Shown here in pieces: positions 49,686 through 62,142 of a DNA stretch of 64,000 nt. The stretch is from positions 1,054,001 to 1,118,000 of the forward strand of contig JAZARR010000185.1 of assembly GCA_037389465.1 (NCBI GenBank). Reading direction: 5' to 3'. The first letter of the stretch is position 1; each line of letters opens with the position of its first letter. The DNA comes from Baylisascaris procyonis. Taxonomy: Eukaryota; Nematoda; Chromadorea; Rhabditida; Ascarididae. A model generated the notes under the pieces. That model searched no databases and had not been told where the DNA came from. It saw only the letters and a list, made by a program, of their open reading frames with translations. The position numbers and the translations under genes are program-made.

Positions 49686-52008
49686 TCTGCCTTATTCTAC
49701 CCGTTGTTGCAGAATGATGAGAATGGTTTCTGAGCTTTTTTTTTTTCAAATTTAGTGTTCTCAGAGAGCCAATCTCAAATCATGGCCGTTGTGCTATTTC
49801 TTACTCAAAACCTTTTCATCGTTATAACTTTTATTTAGATGCCCAACAGAGTTTAAAATCAACTAAACTCATGCTTATATTCTTCCTGCACTTTTACTTT
49901 GGCATCCATTTGTTCTCGGGGAAATTTGCTCACCCATTCCGTTTCTTACCACCTCATTTCAGCAGAATGTATGATTTTATCGAACGCTCCAAGATACCTG
50001 TTGTACTTTTCCGAACGCCCTACCTTCCGTACAACTTTCTCCTTCATACACTAATTCTAGATCTACAGTCAGTTAAGTAGGAGATTAGCAGGCGATCACC
50101 AGTTTCTCACCTGTTTACCTTTCAACGGTGTCATATATCAGAGACTATCATGTTCAAGAACTACTCTAATCATAGACACCTCTCCTACACCACATTGCAC
50201 TCCTTGCAAATATTCCCCATGTCGGTCTTATTTCTACCGAAATCAGAAATTGCATTATTGGGTTTTTTCGGTTGGCTGTGCCGATTTCTAAATTGCAACA
50301 TATGAGCCACTCAACCGTTTGGTGCGAAAATACAACCTTTCGAACTGCATGGCTACCAGCTATAAAAAATCGCACATTTTAAACTCACTGTTGATTTCAT
50401 GTTAGAAAAGATCAGACATTTTAAACCTTCCATGAACTGCTGCAAAAAATGGGATTTTTGAACTTTTCGCGATTTTGCATATAAAAGGGACCAATTCTAA
50501 ACATTGCTTGAATATGCAGATGAAAAGTCAGACATCTTTAATTTTCAAATGAACCGCCAGGACTATATTCGACCTTTTGAACTTCTGGCGTCTCGCTGAA
50601 AAAATCTGACCCTGTAAACTTCCTAGACACTAGAAGTTTTTTACCTGAGACTGGTTTTGAGGAAGGAACTTGTTCCCCCGAAGAAGCCACTAACAGAAAC
50701 ACAGAGATCCTTTCCAAGATTATTTATCTGATGTTTCCTCCTAGATTGTTTCATTGGGATTTTTCTTATCGCCTAATCGAATCACTTGCTAATGCGATCG
50801 CCGCCCAAATATTTTCTTTATGCTTTCCTTTGACGATGGGATCCACTTGGACAAAACTATTCACTACTTTTTCGTCCGTGTTCTTCCCATCCTCTTCCCC
50901 ACAACCTCATCTCCCTTGCCAAATCGCTCGTAAGCGGGGTCCTAGCTCACCTTTCTCGGAGCACATTGCTAACAATAGCATCTTTGCAGGATCTTCAATG
51001 CACCAGGAATTAAGAAAAGTTTCGGATCGGTTCTTTGAATGAGAATATCCTTTCCTGAACTTTTGCACGTTCATATTTTTTGTAATCCTATTTACAGATG
51101 AGAGGATAGCAAGGCAAAAAAAAACATTCCATGACATAATAAAAACGCGTTATTGCAATCACGGACTCTCCGTTCACATAACGTCAATAGAACGGTAAAG
51201 TCTCCTTGTTCTTCTGAAAACTGCATTGTTATTGAATGGAAATGTATTCATAAGGAATGTAAACTAAGCAAATTCTTAATCCGCTAAGTGAAACTTCCTA
51301 AGAAGTATAAAATTTAAAACTATGATCAGAGAGGAATAGCTTCAAGAGTTTCGTTTCTTTTTGTCACCTTTGTTTTTCAGTGTGCGCATTATTTATTTCC
51401 GCCACAATACCACCTACAGCAGCTAGTCACATGCCATTAATATTATTTGCAAAGAACAAACAGCTGATCATGGAAAGCAAATGCACATATATTGAATATC
51501 AGTACACATCCACTTTTCTCGTCTTTACAATTAAGCTTGTGAAAGTTCGATGAATACTATGTCAGCTCTTGCATTAGAGAGTAACAGACGTCACAAATGC
51601 AAGTCTAAGTGAATGTTTCGGCATCCCATGAAGTTTCTTTTGTGTGCGGAATGCAAACTGAAACGGACATAAAGCGCTATTCCCCTTCTCCTTTCCTCCC
51701 CCCTCTATTCCCCACTCCCGCGCCTTCCATCGCCTCGTCAACGATTGTTAAGGAAGGATTGAAATTCTGGGCCGTAATACAATCGATTGATGCCACCGCC
51801 TCGAAATCAAAAAATTATGGAAGGGAGTCATTTGCTCGACACTCTTCACGTTCTTCGCTCTTATTTTTCTTTCCTTACTCTAGAAAGTACGAATTCATCA
51901 AAATCTTCACAGCCAGTCATACGGCAAAATTTGCTGCAAAATATTCGCGTGAAACAATAAATTGTCTAAATAAATCTAAATAAATAAAATGTCAATTGAC
52001 GATTGTAG
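49686..52008. other. Gene-poor stretch
   Basis: No frame here combines splice signals with a recognisable protein. Plus-strand frames at 50731-51042 and 51609-51983 are long enough to notice, but I cannot support either as coding. Confidence 0.35.
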
Positions 52009-52335
52009 GAAGTGAAACCATACAATCCCAGTAACCGACGAGTGAATACACGAAAAATACGTCGATGTTCGGCAAAATCAGGATCGCAAAAGAAGTGGCA
52101 ATGCAAATCGCCTTATGTAAATCACATAGTGAACATTGCTGATTTGTCGAAGCACAAAAATTTATGTTTCGATAGTTACCGCAATGCGACAATTCCTATG
52201 AAAAGCACAATAATTCGAAGTGAAATAGACGAAGTATTCATTATGAAAAGAAGATGCACGTCATATAACATGACGTCATACCAGTCATTTACAATTCTAT
52301 TTTTTCAGTGGTTTGTTTTTATTTCTTCGCGATGA
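52009..52335 (+). CDS. Cysteine-containing basic exon candidate
   Basis: A GATTGTAG acceptor at 52001-52008 opens 108 codons to TGA. The peptide is basic with arginine pairs (SNRRVNTRKIRRCS) and has four Cys (CS, CKSP, LCFDS, RRCTS), as in secreted factors. It ends in a hydrophobic tail. Codon use is AT-rich like the confirmed genes. I see no signal-peptide exon directly upstream and recognise no family. Confidence 0.28.
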   Translation, partial: EVKPYNPSNRRVNTRKIRRCSAKSGSQKKWQCKSPYVNHIVNIADLSKHKNLCFDSYRNATIPMKSTIIRSEIDEVFIMKRRCTSYNMTSYQSFTILFFQWFVFISSR

Positions 52336-53293
52336 GGCAGAGATGAGAACTTATTGTGAGACTTGAGACTTGAAACAAAACTGGATTTAGAAAAAATTTT
52401 AATTACGTATATTTCTTTCTAATTTTATTTAATTTTAATTTTACACAGTATTCCCCTTCTATACCTTTTCCCCACAATGGACTAAATACTACCTTCTCTG
52501 AACCATATCATCCTATGAGCCTTTAAATTCGATTCTCACCTGCATAACTGTTAATCTAACTCTGCGGAGGAGAAACATTTAACAAATGAAAACAGCACTA
52601 TCAATATGCAATGAATTATCCATTTTATGTGCCTGCCTTGCATTGGTATCCAGAAATGGCCTAAAGTAGCGAATCAATGAAATAAAAAGTGTTCCACATG
52701 GGGTATGGGTGACTTCAGAACGTGGTGGTTGAATTTTAATGTATCAGAGAAAGTTCATGGCGTTGTTGTGGTGTATGTTATTAGGCAACGAGTTCTCAAA
52801 TAGCACACTAAGGACGTTTTCATTTATAACGCTCATTGACGTCTCTATATGTTCATATTTGACCGTAACTTCGTAAGTACCTATTGCTGTGTCAGTTAAT
52901 ATCAATCAATATATTCCGCTGCATTTGTGCAGAACGTTCCACACACTCTCAGAGTTGACGAACGATGCAAAATATGCTACGATAGAAAATCAAGAGAATC
53001 TGGATAAGCTTATCCATCACGTGAGCTCATTTTGAATTAGAAATACATGTCAGCTATTCTATATATAGACTACAGCAAAGAAAAACATATTTGAAGTGAA
53101 TCGTGAACCAATGATGAGGATAGAAGCTACAATATACGCATAACGCGCCACATCATATACATGCCGCTATTTGTTTCTTTACCGATTGTAAAAGAGGAAT
53201 ATAAAACTACTCATAAAGGCTTAATAGGAATTGATTAAAGCCGTCCAATTTGTGGAATGACAGTTTAAAAAAAAAATCTATTCCGAGTTAGGG

Positions 53294-54120
53294 ATGAGTG
53301 TAAGTTTCGCGCACGATTTATGCTTCATGTCACTTTTGTTAACTATATGCTTCGCGTTGTTATGCCTTGAGTCATGTACATTTGACGAGCAATCTTATCG
53401 CTCTAGTTTGCTACGAGATGTGGATTTGCTCAACTTCACTAAGTCATCAGAAGACATGTTGACGAGCAAAGACAAAACAGATATTGATAGCTTGAAGAAA
53501 TGGTATATACATACATTTTGCCTTCTTCTTTTAGTCTTCTACCTCTTTCCATTCCCATTTGAGTGTAGCCGAATAAAATGACAGGAAAACGAGTCCCAAA
53601 GTAATGACATTTAAAGATGTGAGAGACCGCAATTTGACCCCCTACACAAGCACACTTGCATCGCTGCAAATGAGACATTGTGATGTGATCACAATGAATT
53701 TCCATTGTGGGGAAGCATATCGATGAAATGTAACGAGCGGCTTATAAAGTAAATTATTCAAGACATCTTTCCCGGATCGCTTTTTCTAAAATACTCAAAA
53801 TTGAGGTATAGAAGAAACGATTTCGAGAGTATCGTTGAAAAAAGATAAGGAATCATTTTTTTTTTTAAATAGGGAGAAGTTCAAAATATGGGAAGACAGT
53901 GAAGTTCCTTAGACACTCATGATGCATCCGCGTCTTTCAAATAATGATTATAGGTTCCGAAAAGTGCCAAGATGTTGGACAGGTTAAAATGTTCACTGTA
54001 GATTAAGGTAATCAATTCTTTTTTTTTTTTTGAACCGACAGGGACTTTTGGATGGAAAAACCAGAAGAGAAGGAAGATGCGTCTCTGGGAAACACTCAAA
54101 TTCCCGAAATCTTGAGCTGA
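53294..54120 (+). CDS. Putative small secreted protein or peptide precursor
   Basis: ATG at 53294 starts exon 1 (53294-53502). It encodes a hydrophobic signal-peptide-like segment (about residues 10-27, MSLLLTICFALLCLESC) and then an acidic, Ser-rich stretch ending LKKW at a GTATAT donor. Exon 2 starts after ACCGACAG at 54042, and the phase-2 junction restores Trp. It runs KKWDFWMEKPEEKED and stops at TGA 54118-54120, for about 95 residues in all. The same exon 2 is also open in another frame to a strong GTGAGT donor at 54132. That donor fits a phase-0 acceptor before 54513, whose frame (HVVINQIYYCYNC onwards) stops at 54683. The signal peptide is the firmest part; the 3' structure is unsettled. 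I recognise no neuropeptide motif. Confidence 0.45.
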
Positions 54121-54683
54121 AAAAGTTCGAGGTGAGTCTTCTTCGGTTGCTGTGCTACATCACCGTGGATCATCTCAAAAAACGGCATCATAGCAAAAAG
54201 CTTAAGCTTTTTCAACATATATGCGCATAATTTAGCCAACTAAATTCCTCCTCAACGGGAAATTTTTGACTTAATGGAGGAAAAGGGGCGTTAACGTAAC
54301 GTCCAAATCAGCCACAATTAAGGATGCGATTGCACTTCGATAGAGTCAAACGGGTTCCTTAAAACAACGATATTATGAATTGAGACAGTTTGTTCAACGC
54401 TTAACAATTTTTTCACTAGTCTGAGGGCAATGAAGAATACCTTCACTTGATATTTTCGATAAGTCCGACTTCTCTTTAATTTCCTATGCTCAATACATAC
54501 AATTTTTCTCAGCATGTAGTCATCAATCAAATTTATTACTGCTACAATTGTCTGACGTTAAATGAAAGAAGAAATCAAGCCGAAGGACATGGATTTATTT
54601 ATATTAGATGGTGGCGTATAGAGGAAATTCCCTTGTTAGAGATGAAGAATCGAAATCACGGATGTCATAAGCTCTTCAATTAG

Positions 54684-57600
54684 AGGCAGTGCTAAGAAAG
54701 CTAAAGGAAAGAAATTCATCGACTGCAGCGTCACTATACGCTTAAAATTACTCATTTTCAGAAAATTTCATCGAAGAGTAAAGTGCACAAATCTTTTGAA
54801 TTTTAAGGACGAGATTTAGTAGCGAAAATTTGATTTTGTTAGTATCAAATACATCGATGTAACCTAAAATTACTGTAATGTCAAAAGCACAAAAACGGCA
54901 ATCAATATAAGCGTTCTTGAAGCGAATTCTTGCAAATAATGACGGAAGGTGTATAGTGTCGAGCAAAGAAATCACATTGATTTATTGTTTGCGCACTTTA
55001 TTCCACTCGGTCGATGCCATCATGATCACGTCTCGTTTTGCTGTCTTAATGTGGTAATTGAAAAACGCATTCAGGTAGACGCTCTGAACAGAGAAAGAAA
55101 TTCATGAAAATATTCAAATATAATGCACGAAAAAAGGCAAGAAAGTTGTTGAAATCATATAATAATGCTGTTAAAATCAATAAAAAGTTATTAAAATCAA
55201 TAATTCTATTTCAGCAAGAAATTCGCTCGGGAAATGAACGAAAATAAAATCATTGGTATTTTATTTCCCAATATTTGCTATGGCATACATTATAACTCAG
55301 AGGCTAAATCAATGAAATAGTTATTTAAGGGGTATAATGCACTAATAAAAGATTTTATGAAAGATCTATAACGTATAAATGAAAGTTATTCCTCGAAAAC
55401 CTGATTTCCATAAAGTTACAGAATAAGAAGGATACTATTATAAATATGAACTTCTGTCAATAAAAACTGATGAAATGATATCAACGAACCTAAAAGTTTT
55501 TTTTTTAGATATATTGAAAATTACAGATAAAATAGCGATAACGAAACGATAAAGAATAATGACGACTAAATATGAACGATTAGGAAAACATAGCTTAAAA
55601 ATTGCTCTTTTAATACGTGACTTCAATGACGATTGCATTGAAGATGGTGACAATTTTATTGCGAAAAGAGACAACTTTCTTTTTTGTCAACTTCCGCTAT
55701 GATGAAGACCTGAATTATGATGCGTTTTCTCGAAATAAAATTTATCTTCCATTAATTTCTTCCAACAAAGACACTTCTTGAATGTTAAGAGAAATGGTTT
55801 TCTTTCTTGAATGCTTAAATGCTAGCAAAAAAATAACATTAGGATTCTTTAAAGCGCGTAGTATGCGCCATTATTCAAGAAAAATTACTGCGCAATAGCA
55901 AAGCATTAGGCACCGTATTTTAAGTGCAAAGTGGCAGTAATGCAATATTGGAGCGCTGCAAAGCAAGGATCAAAATACGCAGTACTATGCCAAATGTTTT
56001 TTAGATCCCAGAAATGGCTGAAGACAGTATTTTCGTACTGCAGAATTCTAGATGCAAAATGCAGTAATCTTTAGAAGAACTAACAATATCAGCAAAAACG
56101 ATTCCCTAAGCAATTCGAATAGAAATTATATTTTCTTAACGAATACGAGTAAAAAAATTACCCTTTACTGAGCGATATTCTCGCCATTCAGTCATTCCAT
56201 TATGAAGTTTAGTAGCAAGAACGTTAAAAAAATAACAGTGGTAATATTAAAAATGATGGTGTTGTCTAGAAGTATTTGTGAATTCGTTCATATAATGCAT
56301 ATGCAAATTCACTCTGCAGAAGTGAATTATGGCTAAGTCTCATCTCTGCTTATACGCAATTATATACTCATGTGTTATCGTTCTGTCCTTCAATTAGTTT
56401 CGTCTCGAGAACAACTAAGGCCACAATTATTAATTCAACTCGACATAGATTCCACTTCACTTTAATGTTCTTTGCCGATGCCTCACTTAATTCATTAATT
56501 CCAAAAAGAGTTATAGGCATTTGAATATGCCAAAAACTTGCGTGCACGCAACATCGACCGGGCTTTCATTTTTTACAAATCAAGCTAGCAACAAGGTAGT
56601 CCACTGTGAGAAATTTCGGCGAGCGGTTTGATTAATTAAAATATCAAGGCATTCTTTCGCACGTCTATTATTTAACGTTAAATTTTTGAAACGTATATGA
56701 GATTCAATTGAAGTTTAGGGTTTTATAGAGGAAAAACAAATTTGCAAGCAGATCTTTTGCAACATGCTGAAAGCTTTTATGAAGATAAAATAAATCTTTA
56801 TTGCCATATTACAAAAAAAAGACAAATATATAGGTAGACTTTTAGCAATTCTGAAGGTTGATCTAGTAGAAAAACAAATGCAATGGTGTGCATTGAATTA
56901 TTTTAACTAATATTTGTTTAAATAAAATAGAATAGCGAATAAGCTAGTAAATGTGTAGTTAGATAAAGGTGTAGACGACTGTTAGGATGCTAGATATGCA
57001 AGATGTAGATATGTAGATGATAGATATAGATATTACCTATGAGAACAAAAGGTGATCACGTTTCAACCCTTATCCGTTGACGTTTGTACCTGAGTTATGC
57101 GCTGGCCATCGTCAGAACGAAACGTATAATCTTGTTATTGCGAAAGGCTATATAGATAGCTTAACAAAGAGTAGAGAAAAGTAGAAAATGAATGAGAAAA
57201 GAACGCTTCTCTAAATAAATGAAAAATGCAAATTAAGAAAAATTATAGTAAATATTAAAGTTGTACACAATAACACTGATCTACCGCATAGTCCGAAATA
57301 ATAAAAGAAAATCAAAACTTAAGAATGGTATAATAGAAGAGTCTGTATGAAACTTAAGGAAAATTTAGAATACATCTATAAAGTTAGGTAGAGATTGTAA
57401 GTTAGTATATATTAAACCATGTAATCGAAAGAAGTTAAGCCAGAAACAGAGGCGATGACTGATAATCGATAAATCTGAGAAGATGTTGATTGCATCGTGC
57501 TAACCGCGGTAACATGTACAGCAATACTTATTTGATTTGTGTTTAATACTAGACCTATCGAAATAATATGAATAACATTTGAAGCTCACTAAAACAATCT

Positions 57601-58967
57601 CAAAACGAAATACTAATATGAAATACTAAAACAGAATCCTTATACTAACACAGAAACTAAAGTTTCTTTTTTACGAGTAAAACAAAGCGGAGTAAGGAAG
57701 ACATAGGATAATATAAGATAATATAAAGTTATGCAAATAAATGCGTCGTTGATAAGTATTGAAAGCGGCTGATTAGTCGATGAGAACGAAGAAGCTTCCT
57801 TGGCGTTTTTCTTCATTCATTTACACTTTTGCAAATATAAGATTTATTATTGTGAAATAAATTATTATAGAATAATATGAAATATGAAAAAAAAAATGAA
57901 ATGCACATAATAAAGACTCTTTCAGCTAAATTATTGAGGAAATCATAATGGAATGAATGCAGTCAAAGAGTGTCACGCTCACATTGAATAATAGAATAGA
58001 CAAATTACTTTCAGTAATATAAATAAATTCATTTTATAAAGGGCAAAATGCAAAAAGAACATCTTTTTTGAAAGTTTTACATCGCAGAGATGCAATCATC
58101 ATGAATGATCACACTTGAATGCTTCTCTAGCAATGAGGGGAGGGGAAATGAGAGAATTCAAAGAGGAAGACCAGTAGACCAATAGATATGTGCACCTTGC
58201 TGAAATTCTAAATATCTGAATTTTGAAGCATCATTATACAAATTTCATCGTGTATAGGAGATAGCTGCAGTAGAGTAAAGCGTAATTCAATATAGTGAAG
58301 AAAAAGCATGCTATGAAAGCAGTGAAATTGGAGACTATCGTACGAAAATAATGCATAGCGGACTGTTTTATCCTACGGGAAATACTAAAATTTTTAATTA
58401 ACTTATATGAAAGCAATCGGTCGGAAACCTTTTAGTAATGTTCCCAAAAAAGGTTCCGCGAAGGACAAAGGTCACTGATCCCAAACGGCTGGCGAATTCA
58501 TCAGAAAAATTGTGTCGGTAGCACAATCCGGATCATACGTTTGCGTGAACAGCAATAGGTTGAGTGAAATTTTGCGGCAAAAAATTTATATGAGTAAAAT
58601 GCTACGAATTAGTTATTATAAATGAGATTACAAAACGAAGAAGAATTTCCGAGGATGAGTTGCAACCTCGGTTAAGGTAATACTTAGAGATGAAAAGGGA
58701 AAGGAGGAGGAAAGGAATAGCGAGGGGAGGGGAAAGGGAAGAATTTAAAGAGGAAGATCAGTAGACCATTAGAATTGCGGCTGGGTATTATAAGGAGTTC
58801 TCAGCGATAAAATGCGTTCTGTGTGCACGCATTTTTATTAACGAACTGAAACGGGATTATGGAAGTGAAGAAATAAAACGACAATGCACACATTCGCGAT
58901 CATCGCTTTTCTTTTCACATCTCACAGTTCATATTCATTTACGTCAAACACCCACGCCACATTCTCT
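54684..58967. other. Gene-poor AT-rich stretch
   Basis: No supportable gene. I note TAGATAT-like simple sequence at 56960-57040 and dispersed GCAGTA/TACTGC words at 55850-56070. A short ATG frame lies near 58439 after a TTTTAG (27 codons, MFPKKVPRRTKVTDPK). It is too short to call. Confidence 0.45.
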
Positions 58968-59015
58968 AACAGCAGTTCATGTTAACAGCAGTTCACGTTA
59001 ACAACAGTTCATGTT
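58968..59015. repeat. Three tandem copies of a 16-bp unit
   Basis: AACAGCAGTTCATGTT is repeated at 58968, 58984 and 59000 with single-base differences. Each unit begins AACA and ends TGTT or CGTT, so it is partly self-complementary. A relatively GC-rich patch follows to about 59200. Confidence 0.85.
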
Positions 59016-60704
59016 GAACAGTGTAATACTGCCAACAGTATATTGACGAGTGAGGGTGCTCTGGAGCAAATTTGGGTCTGATGGCGTTCCAGACCGGCAT
59101 TCTTCAGGGTCAGGGATGAAATTGAATGAGCTCAGGAGCTTCCAAGCCTAGAAAGAGTCTAGAACGCGAGCCCTGCGGCTGAGAATGGGGTCGTTCTTGA
59201 GCGTAAACATGTACTCATGATTGCATTCCAATTTGGAAGGAGGGTTCCTATTTTTCGTTACTACTTCCTTATATAAACAAAATTTTGGCCCAAAATTATG
59301 CTTGCAATGAAGTGTTAAGCTGAACGCAGTTAACGCTGCTTGTTATATTTTGAGATTTATAAATTTTCAAGCGAACTATTGAAGTGTTTTTCAACTATAA
59401 ACCGATTAAAAGAGCGGTTTATATTGAAAAGAGAGCTCGGGTACGACAGGGAATTTCCACTGATCACGATGCTCCAAACAGGCAAGTCTCCTCTACTCGA
59501 GCGAACCCTCTTAAACAAAAGTTCCAGAGAGTATATATTCAAAGAAATATGGTTATGTTCCGATTGGTGTTTCGGACTTTCTAAGAAGAATAATTTGAGT
59601 TAATAAAGAAATGAATTGCCGCATTTAACACAAAAAGTAAGATTAATTAATATTGGCGAGTAGATTACCGACTAAAAACTAAAAACCATTTTAAAACATT
59701 TTTTTTACTTTAAAAAAATGACTGAAAAAATGTCTCCAACGTAATATAGTGAAAGTCAGCTGAGCAGATAAACATTAACACCCCGAAAATTCGTTTGCAT
59801 TAGTGCAACAAATATAGATATTCAAAGAAAGAGGCCGTTTATGTCTCTTTCCATCATTTCAGCGTAATCTATATTGCGAGTTGGAATTTGATGGACTGGA
59901 TTTTATTTGTTGGAGAAATTCAACGCTATACAATAATGTTAATAAAGAAATGAAATCAAAAAGAAAATATAATAAGAAAATAGAGATAAATCAGTCCGTC
60001 TGAGGCGATATAATATAACAACAAAAGTGCAGAATAGCTATGCTTTATTTGCTTTATAAAAAAGCCCTAAAGAAATATCGATGTGTAATGACGATCAAAT
60101 GACGATCTTGCAAAGAAGTTGATCACCGTTGTGTTGCAATACCGAATACAACAAAATTGTGCAAAAAAAAGCGATACGCTTGAAATATCGATCGATTATT
60201 TGGTGATCAATTAAATTACTTAGAAATTCATTTCGAAAGCGATTAAATAGTTCGCGAAATAGATATGCAAATATATCTTGCACAAATTTTTCTTGTCAAT
60301 ATTTTTTGATGACTTTTCGTCTTCCCAACTTATGGATCATTCAAAACAATTGTGATCGCAAATTATACCAATGGCAAAGAAAATAGAGTTTATCCAAAAT
60401 TTGCATTTTTTGAAGAGCAGATATCCATTCGAGTAACAAAACATTGTGCTCAATTCATGACTGTACAACAGAGTACAGTAACCACTTAATGAAGGAAAAC
60501 CATTTACAACGATGTTTTATTGGCTCAGCACAGAATTTTTTCTTTCAGTGGCTCTCAAACGACTATTAACAAACGAATAATGAAAAAAATCAATTCTCTT
60601 ATGCATCTTACCATAATAAATTTGATTTTTTTTGGAAATTTTTTCAATTTTTGAAAAAAATCAGCTTGAGCTTTGCTCCTATATTTTCTTTTTTCCGATA
60701 AAAG

Positions 60705-60821
60705 TCTGGAGATGATGGCGTTTCATCTCAGCATGGCATCGAAATCGAAACAACTCTTTTGTGTTTTCCACCTGGTGGAAATGAGCACCCATTAGCACTC
60801 ATAGACGGCATTGAATTCTGA
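60705..60821 (+). CDS. Short exon-like frame ending in TGA
   Basis: Thirty-eight codons follow an AG and end in TGA. The peptide (SGDDGVSSQHGIEIETT then CFPPGGNEHPLA) has a balanced, protein-like composition. No upstream exon was found and I do not recognise it. Confidence 0.15.
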   Translation, partial: SGDDGVSSQHGIEIETTLLCFPPGGNEHPLALIDGIEF

Positions 60822-61305
60822 TAAAAGCGAGAAGATGAGAATTATGCTTGCCACTGTTTTGAGGAAACGAATCACTCGATAACATAACCAATATTTTTTT
60901 TCGAGGTTAGTGGTGCATCTATAAATGAATAAGAGTATGGCAAGGTCGTTCTTTCGTGATTGTGACAATTCAACGAATGTAAGAAAATTTCTTTCTGAAC
61001 AACAAATATAAACTTATAGTGTCATGACAGTTACGCCTCAAATAAATTCGCATATCAAGTTAGATTCACATTTATTTAGGCGTTTAGGCTTAGATGATGT
61101 TTCAATATTACATTAGCTTTTCAGTAACTGTCAAAACTTTAAGACTCTATTCTTTACTACATCGTACGTTCACTTGCATCCTACAAAACCGCGCAACTGT
61201 CGATGTGCGATTGTGGCAGAGTCAATATGCATAAATAAAAAATAGTACACATGTCAAATACCTTTAAAATGACTACTAGAGTTATCGACTGATCGCACAA
61301 ACATT

Positions 61306-61321
61306 CACACACACACACACA
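61306..61321. repeat. (CA)8 microsatellite
   Basis: Sixteen bases of alternating CA followed by an A run. Confidence 0.9.
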
Positions 61322-62142
61322 AAAAATAACGCTAGATCAATAATTTATAAAGCATATACTATGCAAAGTGCATAAACTCAGAGATTCAGAAATCATTTCG
61401 AGGAATCACGGTGGAATTTTGGATAAGAATTAGTGACCGAAATAGTCGTATCTTTGCCAGATTAAGAACTGAAAGCACCGAATTAATAGACGGATCAACA
61501 GGTACAAACACCTGACACCGAATTCTTACCATCGAAAATACATAAACACTTGAAACGCGAGTCATGTAGGGGTGATGAAAGAAAAATGAATGGCTGTTAC
61601 CTGAATGTTTCTTCTAGAGACTAAAAGACCTTATAATAAATCAACAACTTATTCTTCCCATCTTAAAGCAGTCAACCTCTAGCTTATATAGAACAAACGC
61701 CTATCAAAATCCATTCATCACAAATTGTCAGGAGTGAGGGTACACAGCTCAAAAGAACATTTTCCGCAATATTTCCCTGCATGGCGTCAACCGGATATTA
61801 TACATTAAAAAGAGTGTCAGCGCAATGAGTGGAACATGCAAACTTTTTTGCTCGGGTTTTTGTTCATAAATAGAGTTTTCTGCCTAGCGATATATTGACA
61901 TAATCGCATTCTACTATGGAAAAAAAATTCTATCGTTACAGAAAAAACAAATTCAAAGTGTTATCATTTCCGCCGCAGAATAATAGGTTTTAGGTAATTT
62001 TCCGATTTTCAAATATCGAGTTACGAAGCATAAACATCGCACAAACACTTCTTACATATCTTCGACATATATAGCACAAGCTTCACCCTCTTTTTATGAT
62101 TAAAGAAGACATTGACCGGACTTTGGCTGAACTGGGAAATTT

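Larger units (their letters stand above)
59016..62142. other. Gene-poor stretch
   Basis: Around 59340-59600 three forward and one reverse frame are open at once. This reflects composition, and none is recognisable. A 39-codon frame at 60705-60821 is listed separately. The rest is AT-rich with no clear features. Confidence 0.4.

Noticed and set aside
51609..51983. 124-codon plus-strand frame
   Set aside because: The composition is uneven (Pro/Ser-rich then Ser/Lys-rich), there are no convincing splice partners and no recognisable motif; probably chance.
59340..59603. Four mutually overlapping frames
   Set aside because: All frames open at once reflects base composition; none has a family match or splice context.
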